A DNA stretch of 64,000 nt from assembly GCF_000010805.1 (NCBI RefSeq), contig NC_012522.1, positions 372,001 to 436,000 on the forward strand, in the 5' to 3' direction. Shown piece after piece: positions 1 through 10,107 of the stretch. The position numbers were made by a program, and so were the translations under genes. Under the pieces are notes generated by a model, which worked only from the letters and a program-made list of their open reading frames with translations, made no database searches and was not told the DNA's origin. Every line of letters begins with the position of its first letter. Position 1 is the first letter of the stretch. The stretch comes from Rhodococcus opacus B4. Its GTDB lineage: Bacteria; Actinomycetota; Actinomycetes; Mycobacteriales; Mycobacteriaceae.

Positions 1-369
1 GTGATGACGGTCGAGGCGCCCGAAGATGCCGTCGTCCCCGAATCCGAACTGCTCGCGATGCTCGCGGCGGTGTGGGAACCGGACTTCGGCGACGTGACCG
101 ACGACGACATCCTCGACGCTCTCGAAGACGATGCCGGATTCGTCGTCGGCGATCCGGTCGTCGGCCGGTTCGGCTACCTGTGCTCTGCCCGCGCAGTGTT
201 GATACCCGACGGCCTGGAGGCGAGCGGTCCGGCTGTTCCGGACGGCGGCGTGCTTCTGCACATCGCCGCGTCGGGTGAGATCGACACGGTGGTTCGCGTG
301 TACGAGCGGCTGCGGGACGCGGGTGCGCTCGCACCGCTCGCACGACCGCTGGACCGGCCGACGCTGTGA
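1..369 (+). CDS. Hypothetical acidic protein, possibly 5'-truncated by the window edge
   Basis: A 122-residue reading frame opens at GTG/ATG on the first bases of the window and ends at TGA 367-369. The true start may lie upstream of the window. The first 50 residues are very rich in Asp and Glu, followed by a hydrophobic stretch with Gly and Val. No signal peptide, membrane segment or catalytic motif is visible. It converges with the TerD-nuclease gene 30 bp away. I do not recognise the family. Codon use (GC-rich third positions) supports it being a real gene. Confidence 0.6.
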   Translation: MMTVEAPEDAVVPESELLAMLAAVWEPDFGDVTDDDILDALEDDAGFVVGDPVVGRFGYLCSARAVLIPDGLEASGPAVPDGGVLLHIAASGEIDTVVRVYERLRDAGALAPLARPLDRPTL

Positions 370-399
370 GGTCGAGGCCCACCGCACGTCGGCCGACCA

Positions 400-2418
400 C
401 TATTCGCCTTCGGGTGCCGCAGCCCTCGGCTGCTCGGTCTGCTTGGGAGCAGCAGGCACCCATTCCCGCAGTTGCTGCACCACTGTTCCGTAGAAACCGT
501 CCGCCGAGGACGTCACGCTGCTGATGAAACTCGCCGCCGTTCCCGACCTCCGGCCGCCCATCGGGAACGACTGTTCGAGGCAGAAGGACACAATGTCCCC
601 GGACCGGCCGACGGTGAGCACCTTCGGATCGACCCGCACCGCCTCGATGTGCTCGCAAGCCTCGTTCCCCCGCTCGGAGAACACGGCTTCGACCTGGACG
701 TCGCCCGGAACGTCCCTGAGCTGCTTGAGCAGCCACGACACCCGGCGACCGGAGGTCCCCTCGTTCGGTGCCTCCACGGTGGTCCGGCAGCGGATCTTGT
801 TGGTCCGCACATCCGCGATCACCACCAGGTCCCCGGCAGTCTCCGGGATCCGCAGGACGGCCTCGAATACGCCGTCGCCCGCCAACCGCTCGGCGACGGC
901 GGCGTTGCGGGCCGCCGGATCGGTGCTGTGCCGGCGCGGCAGGACGTGTTTGACGGTGACCCCCAACTCGGCGGTCAGGCGCAGCGCGAGATGCCGGGAC
1001 AGGGACACCCAGGTGTCGGCCACGGTGAGGGCCTTCTCGTCGCCGGCGCGCAGAGTGCCGGCGGTGACCGCGTCGCGGACCGTGACCCAGTGCCTTCCCA
1101 TGTCGACGAACTCGACCGCCCCGGAACGCGGATGGTCGAGATAACGCAGGAACTCGGCAAGGACCCACGACTGGAGATCATCGTCGATTCCGCCATGGGA
1201 CAGCAACATCCGCGCCTCGTGCGCCACCTCCGCCCACGACAGGTGCCGTAGGGCGACCTTGGCGAGCTTGCGCCGATCGACCTCCACCGGCAATTCCCCC
1301 GCGCTGGCCGGAACGTCGTTCGACAGACTGACCACCACGTCGTACTTCTTCTTCCGAGCCACGTCGAGATAGTTCTCGAGTTGCTCCTTCTTCAGCTTGC
1401 CGCTGCCGGTCTTGACCTCGAGCAGACCGGTCCACACCCTGCTGCCGCGGGCGACCTTCAACACGGCGTCGGGAATGACCTTCGTCTCGCCCCGCGCGTA
1501 CGCCACCTCCACGTACCCCTCGAAGGTGCCCGCGGGAGCCCCCACTCGGGCACACACCGCACGGGCGAACGGACGCACCGCCTGCATCGTCGCGATCAGC
1601 GCGGACGTGGCACGCCGCTCCTGCTCCTCACCCGCGCCGACGCCGATGACCGAGAACAACCGGGCCGGCTGCCAGGTGTCCTGTTCGGCGAGGCCGAATA
1701 CGAGCGGCTTCGACTTCTTCACCACGCGCTTGGTGGTGCGAACACCCCGGGTCGCCGTTTTCCGTGGTGCGGCCGGTGTGGTGGGCAATTCGGGCACCAA
1801 TTGCGGGGCGTCGCCGGTGGAGCCGGTCGGCACCGCTCCGTCGGAATTCTCACGATCGGACGGGGCGTCGGCGGACTCGGTGAGTTCGGGGTCCGGGTCG
1901 TCGGCGATGTCGACTCCGAAGTCCGTGGCCAACCCCGCCAACCCGGACTCCCAGCCCTGCCCGACCGCCCGGACCTTCCAGTCGCCGTTGCGGCGGTACA
2001 CCTCGCCGAATACGAACGCCGACTCGGTGGTGGCGTCGGCGGTGACGTACTCCGCCAGCGTGTGCCCGGCACCGTCGACGACTCGGAGGGCGAGTTTTCC
2101 GAGGTCACCGAACCCGCCGGCAGCGACACTGCCTCCCAGGGCAACGGTGTGCACATCCTCCGGCACGGTGGACAGGTCGATCGCGATCCTCGCCTGCGCA
2201 CCCTCCTCGGTGCCGCTCGCACCCAGGAACCGAACCGATCCGTCGGTCGACTCCGGCTGGTTGTAGAACACGAAATCGGCGTCGGAGCGTACCTTCCCGT
2301 CCACGTTCAGCAGCAATGCCGACGCGTCGACCTCGACGTCCGACTCGGTCCACCCCAGCACCACGTCGATCTGCTCCACATCAGCAGGCAGGGACAGGTT
2401 CTGCCCCTTGGACAGCAT
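400..2418 (-). CDS. TerD-domain protein fused to a PD-(D/E)xK-like nuclease domain
   Basis: The first ~165 residues are a TerD/TerZ stress-response domain: it opens with LSKGQNLSLP and contains VVLGW, DADFVFYNQP, FVFGEVYRRNGDWKVRAVGQGW. TerD proteins are Ca2+-binding and belong to tellurite/stress-resistance systems. A Pro/Thr-rich linker (~175-235) follows, then a domain with the order D317, E334-V-K336 and Q346xxxY, which fits the D...ExK...Q pattern of restriction-endonuclease-like folds. About 250 C-terminal residues are unassigned. The start is the ATG at 2418, preceded by GGTGGAG; a longer frame opens at 2496 but places the TerD domain 26 residues inside. No other ter genes are adjacent, so this is a stand-alone copy. 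The nuclease call rests on motif order only. Confidence 0.8.
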   Translation of the reverse strand: MLSKGQNLSLPADVEQIDVVLGWTESDVEVDASALLLNVDGKVRSDADFVFYNQPESTDGSVRFLGASGTEEGAQARIAIDLSTVPEDVHTVALGGSVAAGGFGDLGKLALRVVDGAGHTLAEYVTADATTESAFVFGEVYRRNGDWKVRAVGQGWESGLAGLATDFGVDIADDPDPELTESADAPSDRENSDGAVPTGSTGDAPQLVPELPTTPAAPRKTATRGVRTTKRVVKKSKPLVFGLAEQDTWQPARLFSVIGVGAGEEQERRATSALIATMQAVRPFARAVCARVGAPAGTFEGYVEVAYARGETKVIPDAVLKVARGSRVWTGLLEVKTGSGKLKKEQLENYLDVARKKKYDVVVSLSNDVPASAGELPVEVDRRKLAKVALRHLSWAEVAHEARMLLSHGGIDDDLQSWVLAEFLRYLDHPRSGAVEFVDMGRHWVTVRDAVTAGTLRAGDEKALTVADTWVSLSRHLALRLTAELGVTVKHVLPRRHSTDPAARNAAVAERLAGDGVFEAVLRIPETAGDLVVIADVRTNKIRCRTTVEAPNEGTSGRRVSWLLKQLRDVPGDVQVEAVFSERGNEACEHIEAVRVDPKVLTVGRSGDIVSFCLEQSFPMGGRRSGTAASFISSVTSSADGFYGTVVQQLREWVPAAPKQTEQPRAAAPEGE

Positions 2419-2904
2419 CGGAAACTCCACCAGAACCACCTTCGTTCGATCCGGAACCGCAACGACCTGTCGGCCGGACACCACCCGTGCCGACAACCGA
2501 TGTCCGTCGCATCAACTGCGCATACTAATCGGTTCGTTTCGCCCACGGACACCACCTGGCAAACATCATGTCGCCGCGGACACCCACGGCGTCGGCGGGA
2601 CGGCAACCTTCCCCGGTTCACTGTCAGCTGCGTGAATGACATTGCAAACCAGCCGAAATGAGCCCGAGCCGATGACGGCCGCACACCAGCGCGCTCAGCG
2701 GCCACGGCCACGTCTGTCGATGATGCACTCCCGCCAGCTATCACGTCGACCGGAGCGGAGATCCGTCGCGTGCCCGACCAATGGGAGTACCGAATGTCGA
2801 TCGGTGAGCGCGTGCCCGACGTGTCATGCCAGGGGTACCGCGCCCGAGCCCGTAGTCGTTCCGTGCCGAGCCGCACTCATGAAACCAACCAGTAAGATTG
2901 CACC
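2419..2904. other. Intergenic region between divergent TerD-nuclease and LuxR-type genes
   Basis: This is a 486-bp divergent spacer. Reading frames across it on both strands have poor codon use and no recognisable motif. Near the right edge lies the TANNNT box of the LuxR gene. I see no tRNA, insertion-sequence end or riboswitch here. Confidence 0.5.
2893..2898 (+). promoter_or_regulatory. -10 box TAAGAT, probably giving a leaderless mRNA
   Basis: TAAGAT lies exactly 6 nt before the GTG of the LuxR-type regulator, and no Shine-Dalgarno sequence is present. This geometry puts the transcript start on or next to the GTG. No -35 consensus is evident. Confidence 0.5.
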
Positions 2905-5454
2905 GTGGACAGTGTCTGGCCACTTATTGGCAGGGATCAGGAACTGCGGCGCATCTGGGCGACGATCGAAGGCTCCGGTGATGACTCCGGGGTTCTTGTG
3001 GCGGGCGGGGTCGGTGTCGGCAAGACTCGCTTGGCAAGTGCCGCCGTCGCCATACTTGCCAAACGGCACGCCGTCCGGTGGGTCACCGCCACGGCCTCGA
3101 CCCGAACACTTCCCTTGGGAGCGTTTGCGCAATGGGCACCGATCTCGCAGGCCGACCCGATGAAAGTCCTCCATACGGTCATCGAGGCGCTCACTGCCGG
3201 CGACAAACCCGTAGTCGTGGCCGTCGACGACGTTCACCTGCTCGACGACCTGTCGGTCGTCGTCATCCAGCAACTCGTGCAGCGCGGCCTCGCCAGGGTC
3301 GTGCTCACTCTCCGCAGCACAGAACCTGCCCCCGACACGATCACCACCCTCTGGAAAGACGGGTTCCTCAATCGGCTCGATTTGGATCCCTTGCGCGAGA
3401 ACGACACTGAACGCTTGCTTTCGACAGTTCTCGCTGGGCCCGTCGCCCCCGCAACGGCGGCGGAACTGTGGAACCTGACCCGGGGCAATGTGCTGTTCCT
3501 GCGGCATCTCGTTTGTCAGGAACGAGACGCAGGACGGCTCGTGAGTGACGTCGGCACCTGGCGGTGGAGCGGTGAACCCGTCGTCTCACCCACCCTCGCC
3601 AAACTCATTACCGGCCAGCTTGGTTCACTGACCGATGACACGGCAGAAGTTCTCGACTACCTCGCGATCGGCGAACCCGTTGACGGCACGGTGTTGGAGA
3701 TGCTCACCAGCCCGCATGCCGTCAAGGAAGTGCATTCCCGCGGCCTCATCGACATGACCAGCGACAACGGCGATATCGCCGTCCGCCTCAGCCACCCCCT
3801 CTACGGTGAAGTCCGTCGCAGCACTGGCAACCTCCTACAACTTCGCCGCCTGCGCGGTCGTCTCGCAACCGCTCTTTCCACCCGCGCTGATCCGACCCCA
3901 GCAGCATTGTTGCGACGGGCATCGCTGACGCTCGAATCCGAACTGCCGTCCGACCTGGAGCTTTACCTCGTCGCCACTGCCACCGCACTACGGCTCCACG
4001 ATGCTCCCCTCGCCCTTCGTTTCGCGGACGCCGGACATATATCCGACAGCGGCTTTCAAGCCGCGATGCTGCACTACTGGGTGCTCACCAATGTCGGTCG
4101 GGCCCAGGATGCATTTGCCCTGCTCGAGGCGCTCGATCAGAACACGCTGACGATCGAGGAGCGACAGCGACTGTCCGTCATGCGAGTCGGCACTCTCTGC
4201 TGGAGCCTCGGCGATCCCGAACAGGCGAGGCGAGAACTGGCAATCGCCAAGCAAGCGCCCGAGAGCCACGAGTCACCCGAGCTAGCCGCGTTCGAAGTAC
4301 TCCTCGAGTCGGTGCAAGGCCGACCCGAACACGCGATCGCCGCAGGAAACGTGCTGTATCAGGCTGCACCGAGCGATATGGCGTTCGTGCTCACCTCCTG
4401 CGCCCTGGTCATTGCCCACGGTTACTCGGGAAATGCAGCCAACGTTTTTCCGTTGACCGAGCGGGCCTCCGCTTTGGTCGCCACATCCAGTGATGCTTCC
4501 GCGCTGGAGTACGGGATCGTCTACTTCCACATCGAAGCGATGTTCATCGCGGGGTACCTTCAGGCCGCGGAACAAGTCATGACCCAGTTTGTCGAGTATG
4601 CCGCGAACACTCCCGGCACAATCGGATTGTTTGTCTCATTGCTCCACAGCTACGTCGACCTGTCCCGAGGTCGCCTGAGCGCTGCGCTGGAGGTTCTGAA
4701 CAGGGCGGATCGCGAATTCCGTACCACCACGTACGACAGATCGGCTGTCGTCAGCTGCCGGATCTACCTGATTCTCGCGTTGTCGCATCGCGGGGACGGA
4801 AAACGCGCAGCGGAGCTGGTGCGCGATCTCGACACGCTGAATCCTTACGGCTTCCTCCGATCAGCGTGCACCCTCGCCAAAGCATGGGCGGCGGCGGCCC
4901 AGGACATGATCGCCGATGCAATCCGCCTCGCCCGGAAGGCGGCCGCGATCGCGGCCGATCGCGGCCACTTCGGCCAAGAACTCATGTGCCTGCAAGCCGG
5001 ATCGCAATTCGGCGATCGCACCACAGCGCACCGGCTGAACGAGCTCACCGCCCTCGTCGACGGACCACGTGTCCACGCCGCTGCACTGCATGCCAACGGC
5101 CTGAACAGCGTCAACGGCGAAACGCTCGCCGAAGCGTCACGACGGTACGAAGAAATCGGTGACCTCGTCGCAGCGACCGATGCCTCCGCCCAAGCCGGAA
5201 CTCTCTTCCGCGAACAGCAACATCACGGTTCCGCATTGACAGCCATCGAACGTGCCAGGACGCTGGCAGGCACCCACCGCGGACTCGACACTCCCGCACT
5301 GCGCCGGGCGACAGAAACCAAACCACTCACGAGGCGGCAACGCGAAGTCGTCGCCCTCGTCTCCCAGGGCTTCACCAACAAAGAGATCGCCGAACGCCTC
5401 GGAGTCTCCATCCGCACAGTCGAAGGCCACCGTTACCACGCCAGACTGCGCTGA
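2905..5454 (+). CDS. LuxR-family transcriptional regulator with N-terminal AAA-type ATPase (LAL type)
   Basis: An 849-residue protein of the large ATP-binding LuxR class. Residues ~1-110 carry an ATPase module: the opening IGRDQELRRI, Walker A AGGVGVGKT (~33-41) and a Walker B-like VVVAVDDVHLLDD. The long middle part is helical and TPR-like. The C-terminus is a LuxR helix-turn-helix with LTRRQREVVALVSQGFTNKE and GVSIRTVEGHRY. The protein stops right after the recognition helix, about 10 residues earlier than usual, so the last helix may be clipped. The GTG start has no RBS and is 6 nt after a TAAGAT box. Its targets are unknown; the downstream secreted propeller gene is a candidate because a perfect 18-bp palindrome lies between them. 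Confidence 0.9.
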   Translation: MDSVWPLIGRDQELRRIWATIEGSGDDSGVLVAGGVGVGKTRLASAAVAILAKRHAVRWVTATASTRTLPLGAFAQWAPISQADPMKVLHTVIEALTAGDKPVVVAVDDVHLLDDLSVVVIQQLVQRGLARVVLTLRSTEPAPDTITTLWKDGFLNRLDLDPLRENDTERLLSTVLAGPVAPATAAELWNLTRGNVLFLRHLVCQERDAGRLVSDVGTWRWSGEPVVSPTLAKLITGQLGSLTDDTAEVLDYLAIGEPVDGTVLEMLTSPHAVKEVHSRGLIDMTSDNGDIAVRLSHPLYGEVRRSTGNLLQLRRLRGRLATALSTRADPTPAALLRRASLTLESELPSDLELYLVATATALRLHDAPLALRFADAGHISDSGFQAAMLHYWVLTNVGRAQDAFALLEALDQNTLTIEERQRLSVMRVGTLCWSLGDPEQARRELAIAKQAPESHESPELAAFEVLLESVQGRPEHAIAAGNVLYQAAPSDMAFVLTSCALVIAHGYSGNAANVFPLTERASALVATSSDASALEYGIVYFHIEAMFIAGYLQAAEQVMTQFVEYAANTPGTIGLFVSLLHSYVDLSRGRLSAALEVLNRADREFRTTTYDRSAVVSCRIYLILALSHRGDGKRAAELVRDLDTLNPYGFLRSACTLAKAWAAAAQDMIADAIRLARKAAAIAADRGHFGQELMCLQAGSQFGDRTTAHRLNELTALVDGPRVHAAALHANGLNSVNGETLAEASRRYEEIGDLVAATDASAQAGTLFREQQHHGSALTAIERARTLAGTHRGLDTPALRRATETKPLTRRQREVVALVSQGFTNKEIAERLGVSIRTVEGHRYHARLR

Positions 5455-5483
5455 TCGCGCGTCGCCGCAGCAACCAGAAAAAT

Positions 5484-5501
5484 CGCGTAGTCGACTACGC
5501 G
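5484..5501. promoter_or_regulatory. Perfect 18-bp palindrome CGCGTAGTCGACTACGCG
   Basis: The palindrome is 30 bp after the LuxR stop codon and 137 bp before the YVTN-protein start. Having no spacer, it is more like a dimer-binding site than a hairpin. On the minus strand it is followed by ATTTTT, so a terminator reading leftwards cannot be excluded. Confidence 0.4.
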
Positions 5502-5637
5502 GTTCAGATCCGCTACTGAGCGTGATGATGATCGCTGTCCCATGCAACTCGAGAAGCGCTTCGAGGCGATGGGCCGGCCCAGCCCCCGGATGGTGCGTCC
5601 GGACTGCAGTTCGAAGCGTCCTCATGGAGGAGTAACC

Positions 5638-8600
5638 ATGAACAGCGACAAGCACCTCAAGCACCTCGGCGAGCTGGCGGTGGCAGTGGGCATAGGGCTT
5701 GCGGTCGCGCCTGCCGGCACGGCGGTAGCAGCACCGTCCGTCGGCGACTCGTCCACGTCGTCGAGTTCCGACTCCTCCGACCAAACATCGTCCGACGGGA
5801 GAGCCGCGGATCGATCCACGGACGGGGCCTCTTCGGACAGGACGTCATCCGGCACATCGCGTACGGACTCGGATTCGTCGAGCGACGGATCGCGGTCGTC
5901 GACGACCGGCGACTCGACCACGGATTCGCAATCCACGTCCGGCACGGATTCGCAATCCACGTCCGGCACCGATACCCAATCCACAACGGACACCGAATCC
6001 ACATCAGCCACCTCGAGCGACGACGTGAACGGGTCCGGCGCGACGACACCCGACATCTCGTCGACTGTGAACGACGGAAGCATGCCGGACTCGGGCACGA
6101 CAGCAGGCGAGTCCGAGCAGGCCGGATCGAGTTCTGATGCCACGGCACCGACAGCGATCGACGCGTCCGGTGCCGCGATCGCGCCGGCCGACCGGCCCCA
6201 GGAACGAGCGGACACCGAACTGTCGGATTCGCCCGCGTCACCGGCCCCCGTCCAGGGTCACGACAGCGCACCCCAGGGCAGCGACCCTGCGCCGACCCCC
6301 CCGACCACCCCGGTAACGGGCAGCTCCGGCGCGGCACTCGACCCCATCATGGCGGAGGACCCGGCAGCCCGCGGACCCGTCCCGAACGCGCCGGCAGCGA
6401 TTCAGGACGCAGTTCCAGCGACGGCGTCGGCTCCCGAAATCACCACGATCGACGGGGCGACGGCCCTGACAGGCATAGCGTCCGACACCAAAGCCGATGC
6501 GTCGCAGGTCGTGACGCAGGCATTGGCCCCGTCCCTCCCCACTGCGGCGGTGGACGTCGCATCGAGTGTCGTGTCGAAGGTGCTCGGCGCCCTCGGGCTG
6601 CGTCCGTTCCTGTCGAATGACCCACAGGTACCGATCGAGTCGCCGACGTTCTGGGCGCTGGCCGCGGCATGGTGCCGTCGACAGGAGAAGGTGTTCACCG
6701 CCGACGCGAACCCGACGCTGGCTGCCGCCCCCGTTACGACCAGCGAGCCGATCGAATCGGTCGCCGTCACAAGCACCGCATCCACACTCACGAGCACCGC
6801 ATCCACCGGCACCAGCTCCACATCGACTGCTGGGCCGACCGTCGGTGCGCCCGACCGCAGTACCGGCGTGGTTCTCGGCTCGATCAACACGTCCGGAGAC
6901 CAACTCGGCTACACGGTCACCGGACAGCCGAGCCGCGGAACGGTCACCGTCGACGAGACCGGCGGCTTCAGGTACACCCCCACCCAGGCAGCGCGCCAGG
7001 TGGCCGCCCTGGACCCGAGCGCCGATTACACCTCGTTCGACTCGTTCACCGTCACCCCGACCTCCGGGCAGACCAGCACCCCGGTGACCGTGCAGGTGCC
7101 GGTGTCGGCGGCCCGGATGCAGGTCGCGCAGTCCACCACCGTCGGGTCCAACCCGTCCGGTGCGGTGTTCACCGGCACCAGAACCTATGTGGCAAACCAG
7201 GGTTCGAAGAGCGTCTCCGTGCTCGACACAAACGACACCGTCGTCGGCACGGTGACCGTCGGCACCTCGCCGACCGGCGTCGCGGCCAACCCGGCCGGGA
7301 CCCGGGTGTATGTGACCAACAGCGGCAGCGGAAACGTGTCGGTGATCGACACCGCCACCAACACCGTCGTCGCCACCGTCAAGACCGGCACCACACCCAG
7401 CGCCGTCGCCGTCAATCCCGCCGGCACCCGCGCGTATGTCACCAACAGCGGCAGCGGCACCGTGTCGGTGATCAACACCGCCACCAACACCGTCGTCGGA
7501 TCCCCCATCAAGGTCGGCATCACACCGAATGCTGTCGCCGTGAGCCCCGACGGCACCCGTGTATATGTCACCAACCGCAGCAGCAACACGGTGTCGGTGA
7601 TCAACACCGCCACCAACACCGTCGTCGCCACCATCAGAACCGGCACCACACCCAACGCCGTCGCGGTCAACCCCACCGGCACCCGCGCGTACGTCACCAA
7701 CCGCGCCAACAACACCGTCTCGGTCATCGACACTGCCACCAACAGCGTCGTAACCACCGTCGCCGTCGGTTCCCAGCCGACCGCCGTACGCGTCTCCCCC
7801 GACGGAAGCGCGGCCTATGTCGTCTCCAATCCGGACAGGCTGACCGTCATCGACGCACGCACCAACACCGTTGTGTCCACACTCTCCATCGACTCGCCTA
7901 CCGAGTCCGGCGACCACTCCATCGCGCTGAGTGCCGATGGTTCCCGAATGCTCGTCACCGATGCGACGGACGGGCGGGTGCGGGCCGTGACGCTCACCCA
8001 CGTGAACTCCGAACCCACAATGAGCTGGACAGCCGACGCACCTCGGCCGTCCGACGGCGCCGTCGTCGTCACCCTCGTCGACCCCAGAGACCCCGACGGG
8101 GACCCGCTGACCTTCACGAACACCGCACCCGGGTCCGGATCGGTCGTCTCCGACGGCATGACATTCACCTACACCCCGACCGCCGCCGCCCGCGACCTCG
8201 CCTTGCAAACACCGGGAGAGGACGCCGACCATTTCACCATCGCCCTTGCCGACGGCCAGGCCGTGACGAACATCGTTGTCACCGTTGCCATCTCGCCGAC
8301 CGAGGTCCCGGATATCCTCGAGGTCGAGTCGACCACCATTGCGGTCGGAAGCGGTCCGACCGGCGTGGTGACGGCCGAGGACCGCATCTACGTCGTCAGC
8401 GACGAGGGCTTCGTCCGGGTGATCGATCCCGAGACCAACACGGTCGTCGGTGCGCCGATCGAGGTCGACTGGGCGTCGTCGAACATCGCGGCCACCTCGA
8501 CGTCGGTGTACGTCAACAGCCCCTATACCGGCGCCATCTCGGTGATCGACACGAGCACCGGCACCGTCGTCGACACGATCTGGGTTGACCCCGCCCCCGA

Positions 8601-9390
8601 TTACCAGGGCTATTCCCTGGCTCAGGAGTTGGCCGTCAGTCCCGACGGGACACGCCTCTACGCCAGCGGTGAGGACGGCACGGTGTCGGTCATCGACACC
8701 GCCACGAACACCGTGATCGCCTCCCAGCTGCTCGGCTCCTACAGCAGCCTGGAAGTCAGTGCGGACGGCCGCTACCTGTACGGCACGAGCGGCGCCACCG
8801 TCAGTGTCATCGACACCGCCTCCCTGACCAGGACCGCGGAGATCACCGTCGGTCCCGAATGGGACCTCACCAGGACGAGCAGCGAATTCGCCGACGTTTC
8901 GCACAGCGTCACCGTCGTGAACGGGAACCGGCTGTACGTCACCCACCACGTCAGCACCGTGGAACGCGCCACCGGCAGCTTCTCCAACGGACAGTTCATC
9001 ACCGACAGCCAGGGCCGCCTGTGGCGCGTGACGGGCGGATACGGACTCGTCAGCGTGATCGACATCGATCCGGCGAGTGCCACCTACGGCAGCACGTTGG
9101 ATACCGTGCGACTGACCGGTGACGCGCAGGACCTGGCGCTGAGCCCCGACGGCGGCCGGGCGTTCGTCACCGCCGGTGACGGGCGCACCATTGCGGTGAT
9201 CGACACCGCCACGAACACCGTCGTCGGGACGTTCGTAACCGACGGGGAGGGCGCGGTCACCGGGCCCTACGGTCCGTTGCGGACGGTGTCGATCTCGAGC
9301 GACACGCTGTACGTCACCGACTACAACGACGGCGCGATGTATGCAGTCACCGGCGCACTGGACGGCGCACCCGCCGCTGTGCTGACCTGA
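5638..9390 (+). CDS. Large secreted YVTN beta-propeller protein with Ser/Thr-rich N-terminus
   Basis: The ATG at 5638 follows GGAGGAGTAACC. The 1250-residue product has a signal-like N-terminus ending AVAAPSVG, a Ser/Thr/Asp-rich stalk (~35-230) with octapeptide repeats, and a region resembling Mycobacterium-type surface proteins. Two Ig/cadherin-like blocks (for example [21 protein letters not shown] and [12 protein letters not shown], each ending in a FTYTPT-like strand) alternate with YVTN propeller blades ([20 protein letters not shown]). Blades run from ~500-740 and again from ~900 to the end. YVTN proteins are secreted or surface propellers, usually binding or scaffolding rather than catalytic. 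No sortase motif or C-terminal membrane anchor is visible. The substrate is unknown. Monocistronic; a LuxR-type regulator lies upstream. Confidence 0.88.
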   Translation: MNSDKHLKHLGELAVAVGIGLAVAPAGTAVAAPSVGDSSTSSSSDSSDQTSSDGRAADRSTDGASSDRTSSGTSRTDSDSSSDGSRSSTTGDSTTDSQSTSGTDSQSTSGTDTQSTTDTESTSATSSDDVNGSGATTPDISSTVNDGSMPDSGTTAGESEQAGSSSDATAPTAIDASGAAIAPADRPQERADTELSDSPASPAPVQGHDSAPQGSDPAPTPPTTPVTGSSGAALDPIMAEDPAARGPVPNAPAAIQDAVPATASAPEITTIDGATALTGIASDTKADASQVVTQALAPSLPTAAVDVASSVVSKVLGALGLRPFLSNDPQVPIESPTFWALAAAWCRRQEKVFTADANPTLAAAPVTTSEPIESVAVTSTASTLTSTASTGTSSTSTAGPTVGAPDRSTGVVLGSINTSGDQLGYTVTGQPSRGTVTVDETGGFRYTPTQAARQVAALDPSADYTSFDSFTVTPTSGQTSTPVTVQVPVSAARMQVAQSTTVGSNPSGAVFTGTRTYVANQGSKSVSVLDTNDTVVGTVTVGTSPTGVAANPAGTRVYVTNSGSGNVSVIDTATNTVVATVKTGTTPSAVAVNPAGTRAYVTNSGSGTVSVINTATNTVVGSPIKVGITPNAVAVSPDGTRVYVTNRSSNTVSVINTATNTVVATIRTGTTPNAVAVNPTGTRAYVTNRANNTVSVIDTATNSVVTTVAVGSQPTAVRVSPDGSAAYVVSNPDRLTVIDARTNTVVSTLSIDSPTESGDHSIALSADGSRMLVTDATDGRVRAVTLTHVNSEPTMSWTADAPRPSDGAVVVTLVDPRDPDGDPLTFTNTAPGSGSVVSDGMTFTYTPTAAARDLALQTPGEDADHFTIALADGQAVTNIVVTVAISPTEVPDILEVESTTIAVGSGPTGVVTAEDRIYVVSDEGFVRVIDPETNTVVGAPIEVDWASSNIAATSTSVYVNSPYTGAISVIDTSTGTVVDTIWVDPAPDYQGYSLAQELAVSPDGTRLYASGEDGTVSVIDTATNTVIASQLLGSYSSLEVSADGRYLYGTSGATVSVIDTASLTRTAEITVGPEWDLTRTSSEFADVSHSVTVVNGNRLYVTHHVSTVERATGSFSNGQFITDSQGRLWRVTGGYGLVSVIDIDPASATYGSTLDTVRLTGDAQDLALSPDGGRAFVTAGDGRTIAVIDTATNTVVGTFVTDGEGAVTGPYGPLRTVSISSDTLYVTDYNDGAMYAVTGALDGAPAAVLT
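5920..5991 (+). repeat. 24-bp tandem repeat encoding the octapeptide TDSQSTSG
   Basis: Two perfect 24-bp copies (5920-5943 and 5944-5967) are followed by a degenerate third (5968-5991, TDTQSTTD). They encode an extension of the Ser/Thr-rich stalk of the YVTN protein. Copy number could vary between strains by slippage. Confidence 0.8.
7183..7800 (+). repeat. Array of ~126-bp YVTN propeller repeats
   Basis: Five consecutive blades of ~42 residues share the pattern YVTN...VSVI(D/N)TATNTVV...G..P.AVAV.P.GTR. The DNA of neighbouring blades is also very similar, consistent with expansion by unequal crossing-over or conversion. Confidence 0.75.
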
Positions 9391-9476
9391 CCGAACCGGC
9401 ACGCCGGATGACGCGAACGGCCCCACTCCCCGATGACTTCGCCGGCCACTGCTCGTAGGAGGTGCTTGAAATTACC

Positions 9477-10016
9477 TCACCAGATCAACGTTTCGCCGCC
9501 CACGCGGATGCGTCCGAAGAACCGTCGTCCGATATGTGCGCCGTAGTGGTTGTATCCGTCCATGAGTTTCGCCAGCTCGCCGGCCAGGGCTCGAAGTGCC
9601 GGGCTGACGGCCTCGACGCCGCCTGCCGATATCCATCCCCAATCCGCCGGGACGTCGTTGATTGTGATGACGATCCCGGCATCGTGCGGTGTCTCGACGG
9701 TATAGGTGATTCCCGGAGGGGCATCGCCGATCGGATCGGGCGCCGCGAGCTGCCCGGGCAGAGTGGGTGTCGAGAACACCACCCGCGCGAGCGCGATGTC
9801 GTCGCGGATCTCGTCCGCGATGCGCGACAGACCCGCATGGCGACCGACACGGTCGTGCCTCGCGCCGTACGTACGGTCACTTGTGTCGTACCGGCTACGC
9901 GACTTACTCAGGATCCGGTCGAGCATTCGCTGCGCCGCTGCCCGTTCGGTGTCACCGGTACGCGGATGCTCGATCAGAGTTCGCAGGCGTGTGATTCGAA
10001 GACTAGCGTCGGCCAC
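9477..10016 (-). CDS. Conserved hypothetical protein, N-terminus weakly like DUF2786
   Basis: 179 residues if started at the GTG at 10016; an upstream TTG at 10058 would add 14 residues. The N-terminus (LRITRLRTLIEHPRTGDTERAA) resembles the helical DUF2786 motif, but this is a tentative match from memory. The C-terminal half is a compact domain with Trp, Gly and Tyr. No signal peptide or membrane segment. It lies 91 bp downstream of glnH on the same strand, where pknG is found in mycobacteria. Function unknown. Confidence 0.6.
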   Translation of the reverse strand: MADASLRITRLRTLIEHPRTGDTERAAAQRMLDRILSKSRSRYDTSDRTYGARHDRVGRHAGLSRIADEIRDDIALARVVFSTPTLPGQLAAPDPIGDAPPGITYTVETPHDAGIVITINDVPADWGWISAGGVEAVSPALRALAGELAKLMDGYNHYGAHIGRRFFGRIRVGGETLIW

Positions 10017-10107
10017 ACATGCAGGGTAGCGCTCCGCACGTCCCCACTCCGCCCGCAACTACGGGAATCCAGCTGTTTCGGTTGGGTGTGCGAGCGGAAC
10101 CGTCCCG

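Noticed and set aside
472-1251. Long open frames on the + strand inside the TerD-nuclease gene
   Set aside because: Antisense shadow frames of a high-GC gene; no protein motif and no RBS.
6238-9426. A 1062-residue frame antisense to the YVTN gene
   Set aside because: Very long because of the repeat-rich GC-biased coding strand. It reads as Gly/Arg/Asp-His repeats such as GGVDDRHG, the antisense of YVTN blades, with no signal peptide or real fold.
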